From: Aggregicoccus sp. 17bor-14
Lineage (GTDB): Bacteria; Myxococcota; Myxococcia; Myxococcales; Myxococcaceae
Length of the DNA: 64,000 bases
Reading direction: 5' to 3'
NCBI RefSeq assembly: GCF_009659535.1
Contig: NZ_VJZZ01000005.1
Coordinates: forward strand, 357,095-421,094
Shown: positions 18,001 to 25,734 of the stretch, in pieces
Position numbering within the stretch: position 1 is the stretch's first letter
Layout: every line of letters begins with the position of its first letter
Program-made: the position numbers and the translations under genes
The notes under the pieces: model-generated
What the model saw: the letters and a program-made list of their open reading frames with translations, nothing else
The model's database searches: none
Told to the model about the DNA's origin: nothing

Positions 18001-18994
18001 GCACCCGCGCCTCGCGCAGCTGGTGCACGCCGCCCGGGGAGGTGCCCACCCAGAGGCTGTGCTCGCGGTCCTCGTAGAGCGCGCTGACGAACATGCGGCC
18101 CAGCGCGGGGCTGCCGGCCTGAGCGAACTGGCCCGCGTGCCGGCGCAGCACGCCGCCGTCCTCGGTGCCCACCCACAGGTCGCCGCTGCTGTCCTCGAGC
18201 AGCCGGCTCACCTTGCGCCCGGCGAGCGCCGCCACGGGCGTGAAGCGCGCCTCGCCCGGCGCCAGGCGGTAGAGCCCGTCGCGCGCGCCTGCCCACAGCA
18301 CGCCCTGCGCGTCCGCGAGCAGCGCCTCCACCTGCAGCGAGCCCAGCCCGGCGGCCGCGCCGAGCCGCTCGAGCGCCGGCGCCGCGCCCGAGCCGTTCGA
18401 ACCCCCCGGCGTCAGCCGCACCACGCCGCCCGAGCGCGTGCCCACCCAGAGCACGCCGCCGGGCCCCTGCGCGAGCGAGGACACGTCGTCCTGCGCGAGC
18501 CCCTCCACGTACTGGAAGGTCTCGCCCACCCGGTGCGCGAGCCCGTGGTCGGTGGCCACCCACAGCCCGCCGTCCGCCGCCGGGAGGAAGGCCTGCACGC
18601 TGTCGTCCGCGCCCCCGGGGTTGGTGGGCAGCGCGTGGAAGCGCCCGCCCTCGTAGCGCACGAGGCCGCAGCCCTCCGTGCCCACCCACAGCCGCGCCCC
18701 TTCCGCGTACAGCGCGAGCACGTCGTTGCAGGGCAGGCCGCGCGCGGTGTCGAACACCTCCCAGCGCGCGCCGTCGAAGCGCGCGAGCCCCTCCTGCGTG
18801 CCCACCCAGAGGTAGCCGTCCTGCGTCTGCGCCACCGCCGCGACGCCGTTCTGCGGCAGCCCCTCGTCCTGCGTCCACGAGCGCTGCAGCAAGGGCAGCG
18901 AGGTGGAGGGCAGCGCGCGGGCCTGCAGCGGAGGCTGCGGCGCGGGCAACGCGAGGAGCACGGCGGCGACGAGCGACGGCAGGAGAGACGCCAT
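15044..18994 (-). CDS. Hybrid sensor histidine kinase with periplasmic two-component propeller
   Basis: A 1316-residue membrane protein. A signal/anchor sequence is followed by about 650 residues of regulator-propeller repeats, each with a WVGT-type motif (DGYLWVGTQEGLARFDG, GAVWLGTEDAGLHRL and many more), forming two seven-bladed propellers. A Y_Y_Y domain comes next (RYRYKLEGYDPDW). A membrane helix lies near 755-780, followed by a coiled coil, a PAS domain (about 800-910), HisKA with phospho-acceptor His953 in GVAHEINNP, HATPase (NLVVNAAQAI; GCGIPPENL; GTGLGLS), and a C-terminal receiver with phospho-Asp1244 in LVFCDVMMPEMSG. Unlike Bacteroides hybrid systems it has no C-terminal DNA-binding domain, so it must pass phosphate on. 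Bacteroides relatives sense glycans; the ligand here is unknown. Confidence 0.92.
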   Translation of the reverse strand: MASLLPSLVAAVLLALPAPQPPLQARALPSTSLPLLQRSWTQDEGLPQNGVAAVAQTQDGYLWVGTQEGLARFDGARWEVFDTARGLPCNDVLALYAEGARLWVGTEGCGLVRYEGGRFHALPTNPGGADDSVQAFLPAADGGLWVATDHGLAHRVGETFQYVEGLAQDDVSSLAQGPGGVLWVGTRSGGVVRLTPGGSNGSGAAPALERLGAAAGLGSLQVEALLADAQGVLWAGARDGLYRLAPGEARFTPVAALAGRKVSRLLEDSSGDLWVGTEDGGVLRRHAGQFAQAGSPALGRMFVSALYEDREHSLWVGTSPGGVHQLREARVQVLGTPEGLAHDVVWSVYEDRAGAVWLGTEDAGLHRLKDGQLTRYGEAQGVPNGIVFGLSEDREGGLWVATSQGAARFDGEHFRRYGTKDGLPSELVFYVHEDPRGDLWFGTDVALARLEAKSGRFTVYGAAAGISRNGVNHILDAPEGGLWLGTPAGLVRFDPGQDGGRVVESYGPKEGLAGRSVGALAQDRERPGVLWLGTEQGLVRLERGVLRSVGVKEGLFDPHILSVLDDGQGSLWLSSNHGIARVAKAELEEVLAGTRERVHSETFGRSDGLRAVECNSASRAASLRARDGALWFPTISGAVRIDPARQVRPLPTPPLVIEQVLSGGHPVEAQGGLSGEAPDIELHYAALTFVDPERVRYRYKLEGYDPDWVDAGSRRQAFYTNLPAGQYRFRVMLERAGGAGAQAAPVEATFAFRRRPRLLETPAFWGAALLALAGLVALAFRLRVRQLRERERELTERVEERTGELAEANRALIRVAEESAEIEESLRRLIEQLPIAVTVYVDERATYANDAALRLLGYERLRDLQGQPLHAHRLPEDEAEARERAPGVQEARLRRRDGSVAVVELSGVPLTFGGRAAYVSVARDVTQAQQMEARLRLSDRMASVGTLAAGVAHEINNPLAFVVSNLRYGAVELRAWEKALEAGRTLELDEVREVAQALDEACHGADRVKHIVKDLKTFSRGGETPSRIDLRPVLESSLSMANNEVRHRARLRKELGEVPYVMASEAKLGQVFLNLVVNAAQAIREGAADQNEISVRTSTDAAGRAVVEVRDSGCGIPPENLKLIFDPFFTTKPVGEGTGLGLSICHSIVTGLGGDIHVESRPGEGSLFRVVLPAATDEQPARPVPVPSAPGPRGRILVVDDEPLVAKSLVRLLGTEHHAEAVTSARTALERLVAGEHFDLVFCDVMMPEMSGRDFWEALGHVQPALQGRVVFVTGGAFTPEARRFLEQVAGRVVAKPFDPGEVKAVVRERLARRAA

Positions 18995-19147
18995 GGGGAG
19001 GCCGCCCCGGGGAAGGCGGAGCTGGACAGTAGCACGCGGCCCTCGGCGCCCTGAAGACGGGGCCCGCCTCCCTCCTTGCCCTACAGCAGCGCGGGCGGCA
19101 CGGTGTCCACCGGTGGGAGCGGGTGCGCTGTTAGGGTGCACGCCGAC

Positions 19148-20212
19148 ATGGCCTCCTCCTCTCTCACCCTGCTCGCCGGCCCCGCGGCGCTCACCCTGCT
19201 GCGCGAGCGCTCGCTGCGCGCCGAGGACGTGGACGTGGTGCCCGGCGCCTCCGGCGGCCCCAAGTGGCTCGTGCTCTCGGGGCTGGACCGCATGCTCTTC
19301 GGCGAGCTGCTGCAGGCCCCGCGCACCCGGCCCCTGCACCTCATCGGCTCCTCCATCGGCAGCTGGCGCCTCGCCTGCCTCGCGCAGAAGGACCCCGTCG
19401 CGGCGCTCGACCGCTTCGAGGCCGCGTACGTCGAGCAGCGCTACCCGCCCAAGCCCTCGCCCGCGCTCGTCACCGAGACGAGCGCGCGCATCCTCGAGCA
19501 GCTGCTGGGCCCGAGCGGCGCCGAGGAGCTGCTCGCCCACCCCTGGGCGCGCCTGCACGTGGTGACCACGCGCTGCCGCGGCCCGCTCGCCAGCGAGCGC
19601 CGCGCGGTGCAGCTCGCCGGGCTCGCGCTCGCCGCCGCGGGAAACCTGCTCACCCGCAAGAGCCTCCCGCTGCAGATGCAGCGCGTGGTGTTCCACACCG
19701 CGGGGGACCAGAGCCCCTTCGCGGGACTGCGCGACCTGCCCACGGTGCACCTGCCGCTCACGGCCGCGAACCTGCGCCCCGCGCTGCTCGCCTCCGGCTC
19801 CATCCCGCTGGTGCTCGCGGGCGTGAGGGTGCCGGGCGCGCCGCCGGGCACCTACCGGGACGGAGGCGTGGTGGACTACCACCTGGACCTGCACTACGGC
19901 GCGGGCGAGGGGCTGGTGCTCTACCCGCACTTCTACCCGTACGTGGTGCCCGGCTGGTTCGACAAGAGCCTGCGCTGGCGGCGCGCGAGCGCGGCGAACT
20001 TTGCGCGCGCGCTCATCCTCGCGCCCTCCGCGGAGTTCGTCGCGCGGCTGCCCGGCGGCAAGATTCCGGACCGCGACGACTTCGTGCGCCTGAGCGACGC
20101 GGAGCGCCTGCGCGCCTGGCGCACGGTGCGCGCCGAGAGCGAGCGCCTGGGAGACGAGCTGCGCGAGCTGCTCGCGAAGGGCCGCCTCGCGGACGCGGTG
20201 CGCCCGCTCTGA
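19148..20212 (+). CDS. Patatin-like phospholipase family protein
   Basis: A 354-residue protein starting at ATG 19148. It has the patatin catalytic set: an oxyanion-type glycine loop in VPGASGGPKWLVL, the nucleophile serine in IGSSIGSW (GxSxG), and the catalytic Asp in YRDGGVVDYH (DGG). There is no signal peptide. Members hydrolyse acyl esters of phospholipids or storage lipids with a Ser-Asp dyad. It is divergent from the hybrid kinase gene and is followed by a palindromic repeat and a secreted CocE/NonD hydrolase. Confidence 0.85.
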   Translation: MASSSLTLLAGPAALTLLRERSLRAEDVDVVPGASGGPKWLVLSGLDRMLFGELLQAPRTRPLHLIGSSIGSWRLACLAQKDPVAALDRFEAAYVEQRYPPKPSPALVTETSARILEQLLGPSGAEELLAHPWARLHVVTTRCRGPLASERRAVQLAGLALAAAGNLLTRKSLPLQMQRVVFHTAGDQSPFAGLRDLPTVHLPLTAANLRPALLASGSIPLVLAGVRVPGAPPGTYRDGGVVDYHLDLHYGAGEGLVLYPHFYPYVVPGWFDKSLRWRRASAANFARALILAPSAEFVARLPGGKIPDRDDFVRLSDAERLRAWRTVRAESERLGDELRELLAKGRLADAVRPL

Positions 20213-20222
20213 AGACCGTCCG

Positions 20223-20253
20223 CTCTCCCCCCGGGAGAGGGACAGCGTGAGGG
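20223..20253 (-). repeat. Dispersed palindromic intergenic repeat, copy 1 (reverse orientation)
   Basis: CTCTCCC and GGGAGAG arms (20223-20229 and 20233-20239) followed by a tail whose reverse complement reads CCCTCACGCTGT. It matches the copies at 46743 and 54827 with several differences. It lies between two genes transcribed to the right. Confidence 0.6.
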
Positions 20254-20276
20254 AAGTAGGCGAAGCTGCGGGCAAT

Positions 20277-22229
20277 ATGCGCCTCATGCCCCGCGCCCTC
20301 GCCCTTCTCGCGCTGCTCGCCCTCTCCCCGGCCCTCGCGCAGACGCCCTCTGCGAAGCCGCCTCCGCCGCCCTACGGGGTGAGCGCCGAGCGCACCGCGT
20401 ACATCCGCTCGCACTACACGAAGTTCGAGTACCGCGTGCCGATGCGCGACGGCACGCGCCTCTTCACCGCGGTGTACGTGCCCAGCGATGCGGGCCCCGC
20501 GCGCCGCTACCCCTTCCTGCTCAACCGCACGCCCTACTCCGTCGCGCCCTATGGAGCCGACCGCTACCCCACGCGCCTGGGCCCCACGGCCGCGTACGAG
20601 CAGGAGGGCTTCATCTTCGTCTTCCAGGACGTGCGCGGCGCGCACATGTCCGAGGGCACCTTCGTCAACATGCGCCCGCACGAGCCGGGCAAGAGCGGCG
20701 CGCGCGGCGTGGACGAGAGCTCGGACACCTACGACACGATCGCGTGGCTGCTGCGCAACGTGCCCAACAACAACGGCCGCGCCGGGCAGTGGGGCATCTC
20801 GTATCCGGGCTTCTACACCTCGGCGGGCGCCATCGACTCGCACCCCGCGCTCAAGGCCGTCTCGCCCCAGGCGCCCATCGCGGACTGGTTCTGGGACGAC
20901 ATGCACCGCCACGGCGCCTTCAACCTGGCGCTGGGCTTCGCCTTCTTCTCGGGCTTCGGGCTGCCGCGCCCCGCGCCCACCGCGAGCGAGACCCCGCCGC
21001 ACTTCGACTTCGGCACCCCGGACGGCTACCAGTTCTTCCTCGACCTGGGCCCGCTCTCCAACGCGGACACGCGCTACTTCAAGGGCAACGTGGCCTTCTG
21101 GAAGGACGTGGTGCAGCACCCCAACTACGACGCCTTCTGGCAGTCGCGAAACCTGCTGCCCCACCTGAAGAACATCCGCGCCGCGGTGATGGTGGTGGGC
21201 GGCTGGTACGACACCGAGGACCTCTACGGCCCGCTGCAGACCTACCGCGCCATCGAGAAGCAGAACCCCGGCATCACCAACACGCTGGTGATGGGCCCCT
21301 GGCCCCACGGCGGCTGGACGCGCACGGATGGCGCCGCGCTGGGCGACGCCGAGTTCGGCTTCCAGACCAACGCCGTCTACCAGGAGCTGGAGCTCGCCTT
21401 CTTCAAGGGATACCTCAAGCAGGGGGAGAAGGACGCGCCGAAGCCGGACATGCCCGAGGCCTTCGTCTTCGAGACGGGCGTGAACCGCTGGCGCCGCTTC
21501 GATGCCTGGCCTCCGCGCAACGTGCGCCCGCAGCGCCTGTACCTCGGCGCGAAGGGGGCGCTCGCGCTCGCCGCCCCCGCCGCCGGCCCCGAGGCCTTCG
21601 ACGAGTACGTGAGCGACCCCGCCAAGCCCGTGCCCTACACCGAGGAACTCACCACGCGCTGGAGCAAGAACTACATGGCCGAGGACCAGCGCTTCGCCTC
21701 GCGCCGCCCGGACGTGCTGGTGTTCCAGACCGAGCCGCTCGAGCAGGACCTCACGCTCGCCGGGCCCCTGGAGGCGGACCTCTGGGTGTCCACCAGCGGC
21801 ACGGACGCGGACTGGGTGGTGAAGCTGGTGGACGTGAACCCCGGCGTGATGCCCGGCTGGAGCAAGGCGGACGAGGACGCGGGGAAGCCGAACCGCGGCG
21901 GGCAGCAGACGCTGGTGCGCGGCGAGCCCTTCCGCGGCCGCTTCCGCGACAGCTACAGCGAGCCCAAGCCCTTCGTGCCCAACGCGCCCACCCGCGTGCA
22001 CTTCACGATGAACGACGTGTTCCACACCTTCCAGCGCGGCCACCGCGTGATGGTGCAGGTGCAGTCCAGCTGGTTCCCCTTCATCGACCGCAACCCGCAG
22101 ACCTTCGTGCCCAACATCTTCGAGGCGAAGGAGGGGGACTTCGTGCGCGCCACCCACCGCGTGTACCGCAGCGCCGAGCACCCGAGCTTGCTGCAAGTGA
22201 ACGTGCTGCCCGCGGTGGACGCGCCGTAG
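20277..22229 (+). CDS. Secreted CocE/NonD (X-Pro dipeptidyl-peptidase S15) family hydrolase
   Basis: A 650-residue precursor with a signal peptide (ALALLALLALSPALAQ). An alpha/beta hydrolase domain begins with MRDGTRLFTAVYVP; the nucleophile serine is in QWGISYPGF (GxSxxG), and a catalytic His lies in MGPWPHGGW. The last 200 residues form the jelly-roll domain of the family (DLTLAGPLEADLWVSTSGTDADWVVKLVDV; GHRVMVQVQSSWFP). Family members include cocaine esterase, cephalosporin acylases and glutaryl acylases, as well as X-Pro dipeptidyl peptidases; sequence alone does not separate ester from amide substrates. The ATG at 20277 begins the signal peptide; an in-frame ATG at 20286 is possible. Confidence 0.88.
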   Translation: MRLMPRALALLALLALSPALAQTPSAKPPPPPYGVSAERTAYIRSHYTKFEYRVPMRDGTRLFTAVYVPSDAGPARRYPFLLNRTPYSVAPYGADRYPTRLGPTAAYEQEGFIFVFQDVRGAHMSEGTFVNMRPHEPGKSGARGVDESSDTYDTIAWLLRNVPNNNGRAGQWGISYPGFYTSAGAIDSHPALKAVSPQAPIADWFWDDMHRHGAFNLALGFAFFSGFGLPRPAPTASETPPHFDFGTPDGYQFFLDLGPLSNADTRYFKGNVAFWKDVVQHPNYDAFWQSRNLLPHLKNIRAAVMVVGGWYDTEDLYGPLQTYRAIEKQNPGITNTLVMGPWPHGGWTRTDGAALGDAEFGFQTNAVYQELELAFFKGYLKQGEKDAPKPDMPEAFVFETGVNRWRRFDAWPPRNVRPQRLYLGAKGALALAAPAAGPEAFDEYVSDPAKPVPYTEELTTRWSKNYMAEDQRFASRRPDVLVFQTEPLEQDLTLAGPLEADLWVSTSGTDADWVVKLVDVNPGVMPGWSKADEDAGKPNRGGQQTLVRGEPFRGRFRDSYSEPKPFVPNAPTRVHFTMNDVFHTFQRGHRVMVQVQSSWFPFIDRNPQTFVPNIFEAKEGDFVRATHRVYRSAEHPSLLQVNVLPAVDAP

Positions 22230-22240
22230 CGCGCCCCGGC

Positions 22241-22918
22241 TCAGCGCGGGGGAAGCGCCCAGTCCACCGGGCTGCGCCCCCGCGCCTGCAGCTCCGCGTT
22301 GGTGCGGCTGAAGGGCCGGCTGCCGAAGAAGCCGCCCTTCGCCGAGAGCGGCGAGGGGTGCACGCCCGTGAGCACCGCGTGGCGCTGGGCATCGATGAGC
22401 GGCAGCTTCTTCTGCGCGTAGCGGCCCCAGAGCAAGAACACGCAGGGCTCCGCCTTCGCGCTCACCGCGCGGATGACCGCATCCGTGAAGTGCTCCCAGC
22501 CGTGGCCCGCGTGGCTGTTCGCGCTGCCCTTGCGCACGGTGAGCACCGCGTTGAGCAGCAGCACGCCCTGCTGCGCCCACGGCACGAGGCTGCCGTCGCG
22601 CGGCGGCGGAGCGCCCACGTCCGCCTGCAGCTCCTTGAACATGTTGCGCAAGGAGGGGGGCGGCGGCACGCCGGGGGCCACCGAGAAGGCGAGCCCCTGC
22701 GCCTGTCCGGGCCCGTGGTACGGGTCCTGCCCGAGCAACAGCACCTTCACCTTCGCGTAGGGCGTGAGGCGCAGCGCCGTGAACACCTGCCCCTCGGGCG
22801 GGTACACCGTGTGCGCCGCGCGCTCCTTCGCCACGAACGCGCGCACCGCGGCGTACTCGGGTGAGTGCACGGTGTCGGCGAGTACTTCGCGCCAGTCCTT
22901 GGGAAGCGCTTCGGTCAC
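22241..22918 (-). CDS. ung: Uracil-DNA glycosylase, family 1
   Basis: A 225-residue enzyme close to the usual length of Ung. The catalytic water-activating motif is GQDPYHGPGQAQGLAFSV (Asp in GQDPYH), the uracil-binding asparagine is in LLLNAVLTV, and the DNA-intercalation loop is HPSPLSA. It excises uracil from DNA as the first step of base excision repair. GTG at 22918 is the start, with AGGAG six bases upstream. It overlaps the stop of the upstream beta-propeller gene by four bases (GTGA), so the two genes are very likely translated from one message. Confidence 0.95.
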   Translation of the reverse strand: MTEALPKDWREVLADTVHSPEYAAVRAFVAKERAAHTVYPPEGQVFTALRLTPYAKVKVLLLGQDPYHGPGQAQGLAFSVAPGVPPPPSLRNMFKELQADVGAPPPRDGSLVPWAQQGVLLLNAVLTVRKGSANSHAGHGWEHFTDAVIRAVSAKAEPCVFLLWGRYAQKKLPLIDAQRHAVLTGVHPSPLSAKGGFFGSRPFSRTNAELQARGRSPVDWALPPR

Positions 22919-23862
22919 GGAGGGGCTCCTGTGGATCGAGACTCGTGCAGGCAGTCCACGCGGTAGAGAGGGGCGCCGACGTCCTCGCTGCCCAGCAGGT
23001 AGCCGCTGCCATCCGGGAGCCAGGCCACGGCCTCTGCCTGGGGCTGCGAGGGGCCGGGCACCTCGCGCGGCGGGGCCTTCAGCACCTCCTCGAGGCGCGT
23101 GGCTCCCGGCCGCGACCACTCCCAGGCCCCGAAGTAGCCGCGCACGAGCAGCCGCGTGCCGTCCGGGCTGAGCGAGGCCGCGGTCGCCGCGCGCTGCGAG
23201 AACACGCGCGCCGGCAGCGTCGCCACCCGGCGCGCCCGGCCCAGCTTCTGCGAATCCAGCCCCTCCACCAGGTACACGTGCGCGAGCGCATCGAGCGGCT
23301 TCGTCAGCACGAACACCCTGCCGGACCGGGGCTCCACCACCAGCGCCTCCGCATCCTGCGGCCCGTCCTCGTACGCGAAGCGCTGCACGTGCACCTTGAG
23401 CGGCTGCGACTCGAGGCTCTCCGGCTCCGCGACGCGCAGCAGCTGCACCTCGGGGCGCCGGGCGCCGTTGTCGCCGATGTCCGCGAGCCACACGCAGCTG
23501 CCCTCCTCGCAGGGGCCCACCGCCACGTCCTCCACGTCCACTGCGCTCGCGTAGAGGGGAAAGCGCGCGCGCACCTTGCCCTCGGCGTCCAGCGCGTAGA
23601 GCGAGAGGCTGTGGCCCGAGTCGTTGTGCGACCAGAAGAGGCCGGGGTGGCGCGCGCTCGCGGTGAGGCCCGAGAGCTCCTCCAGCCCTGCGGGCGTGCT
23701 GCCCGCGCGGCGCACCACCGGGCCCTTCTTGCACGTGCGCGGCCGGGTCGCGGACGGCAGCGCCCCCTCCGCCGCCGGCTTCGCAGGGGGCCGGGGCTCG
23801 GGCGCCGCTCCCGGCGTGGCGACGAGCAGCAGGGCGGCGAGCGCAGGCGCGAGGTGGGACAT
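22915..23862 (-). CDS. Secreted beta-propeller-like protein, unknown function
   Basis: A 315-residue precursor with a signal peptide (PALAALLLVATPGAAPEP). The mature part has repeating segments typical of a beta propeller: HPGLFWSHNDSGHSLSLYALDAEG, VWLADIGDNGARRPEVQLLRV, PRSGRVFVLTKP, SPDGTRLLVRGY and DGSGYLLGSEDV. It resembles esterase-like or SdiA-regulated-like propellers but I cannot name a family. It is cotranscribed with ung through a four-base overlap, an odd pairing of a secreted protein with a DNA repair enzyme that may be only accidental. Confidence 0.7.
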   Translation of the reverse strand: MSHLAPALAALLLVATPGAAPEPRPPAKPAAEGALPSATRPRTCKKGPVVRRAGSTPAGLEELSGLTASARHPGLFWSHNDSGHSLSLYALDAEGKVRARFPLYASAVDVEDVAVGPCEEGSCVWLADIGDNGARRPEVQLLRVAEPESLESQPLKVHVQRFAYEDGPQDAEALVVEPRSGRVFVLTKPLDALAHVYLVEGLDSQKLGRARRVATLPARVFSQRAATAASLSPDGTRLLVRGYFGAWEWSRPGATRLEEVLKAPPREVPGPSQPQAEAVAWLPDGSGYLLGSEDVGAPLYRVDCLHESRSTGAPP

Positions 23863-23967
23863 GGCCCCCAGGCTAGCGACCGGGCCCCGCGGGTGCACCC
23901 CGGCGCTTCGCCGCCTGCTCCTTTGCGCCTACCATGCGTTCGCCAGCCGTCCCTTTCAGGAGAGCAG

Positions 23968-25635
23968 ATGAGCGCGCAGACGCACACGGTGTTCAACCAG
24001 GTGCCGGACCTCGCCGGCTACAACCTCTTCACCGGGGACCCTGCGCTGCGCTCGGCGCTCGCGCGCTACGGCGCCCGCTGGCACGAGGAGGCGCTGGTGC
24101 GCTACGGCGCGAAGCTGGGCGAGGAGGAGACGCTCGCGCTCGGCGCGCTCGCCAACCGCCACCTGCCCACGCTCTCCACGCACTCGCGCACCGGCGAGCG
24201 CATCGACCGGGTGGAGTTCCACCCGAGCTGGCACGCGCTGCTCTCGCTGCTGCGCAGCGAGGGCCTGCACGCGCTGCCCTTCAGCAGTCCGCGCGCGGGC
24301 GCGTGGACGGCGCGCACTGCGGGCTACTACCTGCAGGCCCAGGTGGAGTCGGGCTCGCTGTGCCCCACCACCATGACCTTCGCGAGCATCCCGGTGCTGC
24401 GCCCGGAGGGGGCGCTGTTCCGGGACTTCGGCCCCAGGCTCTACAGCCGCCAGCACGACCCGCGCGACCTGCCCTGGCGCGAGAAGACCTCCGTGATGGT
24501 GGGCATGGGGATGACCGAGAAGCAGGGCGGCTCGGACGTGCGCAGCAACACCACGGTGGCCCTCCCCGTGGGCGCGCAGGGCCGCGGCGAGGAGTACCGG
24601 CTCACCGGCCACAAGTGGTTCTTCTCCGCGCCCATGTGCGACGCGCACCTGGTGGTCGCGCGCATCGGAGACGCGCAGGGCCCGCTCTCCTGCTTCTTCG
24701 TGCCGCGCTTCCGCGACGACGGGAGCAAGAACGCGGTGCTGGTGCAGCGGCTCAAGGACAAGCTGGGCAACAAGAGCAACTCCAGCAGCGAGGTGGAGTT
24801 CCGCGACGCGACCGGCATCCTCATCGGCGAGGAGGGGCGCGGCATCCCCACCATCATCGAGATGGCCACGCACACCCGGCTCGACTGCATCATCGGCAGC
24901 GCGGCGCTCATCCGCCAGGCGCTGGTGCAGGCGGTGCACCACGCCCGCCACCGCGCCGCCTTCGGCAAGCGCCTGGTGGAGCAGCCCCTGATGCGCAGCG
25001 TGCTCGCGGACATGGCGCTCGAGAGCGAGGCCGCGAGCCTGCTGATGATGCACCTGTCGGACGCCTTCGAGCGCAGCGCCGGCGGCGAGGAGGGGCTCGC
25101 GCGCGCGTACCGCCGCGTGGTCACCCCGGCCGCGAAGTTCTGGGTGTGCAAGCGCGCCATCGAGGTGACGGGCGAGGCGATGGAGGTGTGGGGCGGCAAC
25201 GGCTACGTGGAGGAGGGCCCCATGGCGCGGCTCTACCGCGAGGCCCCCGTCAACTCCATCTGGGAGGGCTCGGGCAACGTGATGTGCCTGGACGTGCTGC
25301 GCGCGCTGCAGCGCGAGCCCCAGGCGGCGCAGCTGCTGATGGAGGACCTGCTCTCCACTGCCTCGGGCGAGCCGCGCCTGCGCGCCGCCCTGGGCGAGCT
25401 GCAGCGGATGCTGCGGCTGCCGCCCGAGGAGCTGGAGGCGGGCGCGCGCCGCTTCGCCCAGACGCTGGTGCTCTGCGTGCAGGGCGTGCTCATGCTGCGC
25501 CACGCGGACGGCGAGCGCGCCGAGGCCTTCCTCGCGAGCCGCTTCGACGCGGGCCACGGCCGCGTGCTGGGCACCCTGCCCGGCCTCGCCCCGGCGGCCG
25601 CCGCGCGCATCGTCGAAGCGGCCTGGACCGCGTAG
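23968..25635 (+). CDS. aidB: AidB-type acyl-CoA dehydrogenase family protein
   Basis: A 555-residue flavoprotein preceded by AGGAGAG. It follows E. coli AidB across its whole length: the THTVFNQ start, EAGSLCP-type block (ESGSLCPTTMTFA), GMGMTEKQGGSDVRSNTT, HKWFFSAPMCDAHLV, SCFFVPRF, RLKDKLGNKSNSSSEVEF, PVNSIWEGSGNVMCLDVLR. AidB binds FAD and DNA and limits alkylation damage; it has only weak isovaleryl-CoA dehydrogenase activity in E. coli. The AidB N-terminal and C-terminal extensions are both present. In E. coli aidB is under Ada control; no Ada box was recognised here. The stop codon lies inside the first copy of a 30-bp tandem repeat. Confidence 0.9.
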   Translation: MSAQTHTVFNQVPDLAGYNLFTGDPALRSALARYGARWHEEALVRYGAKLGEEETLALGALANRHLPTLSTHSRTGERIDRVEFHPSWHALLSLLRSEGLHALPFSSPRAGAWTARTAGYYLQAQVESGSLCPTTMTFASIPVLRPEGALFRDFGPRLYSRQHDPRDLPWREKTSVMVGMGMTEKQGGSDVRSNTTVALPVGAQGRGEEYRLTGHKWFFSAPMCDAHLVVARIGDAQGPLSCFFVPRFRDDGSKNAVLVQRLKDKLGNKSNSSSEVEFRDATGILIGEEGRGIPTIIEMATHTRLDCIIGSAALIRQALVQAVHHARHRAAFGKRLVEQPLMRSVLADMALESEAASLLMMHLSDAFERSAGGEEGLARAYRRVVTPAAKFWVCKRAIEVTGEAMEVWGGNGYVEEGPMARLYREAPVNSIWEGSGNVMCLDVLRALQREPQAAQLLMEDLLSTASGEPRLRAALGELQRMLRLPPEELEAGARRFAQTLVLCVQGVLMLRHADGERAEAFLASRFDAGHGRVLGTLPGLAPAAAARIVEAAWTA

Positions 25636-25725
25636 GGCTCTGGAGCCGCGGCCTGGACCGCGTAGGGCTCTGGAGCCGCGGCCTGGACCGCGTAGGGCTC
25701 TGGAGCCGCGGCCTGGACCGCGTAG
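25621..25725. repeat. 30-bp tandem repeat, 3.5 perfect copies, covering the aidB stop codon
   Basis: The 30-bp unit begins GCCTGGACCGCG at 25621, 25651 and 25681, and a half copy runs 25711-25725. All copies are identical. The first unit contains the last codons of aidB (Ala-Trp-Thr-Ala-stop), so the gene end itself was copied. Each later copy again carries the in-frame TAG. The region fills the space between the convergent aidB and regulator genes. Confidence 0.95.
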
Positions 25726-25734
25726 CGTTGCAAC

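Noticed and set aside
25621..25725. CRISPR-like repeat array
   Set aside because: The copies are directly adjacent without spacers and include a gene end, so this is a tandem duplication.
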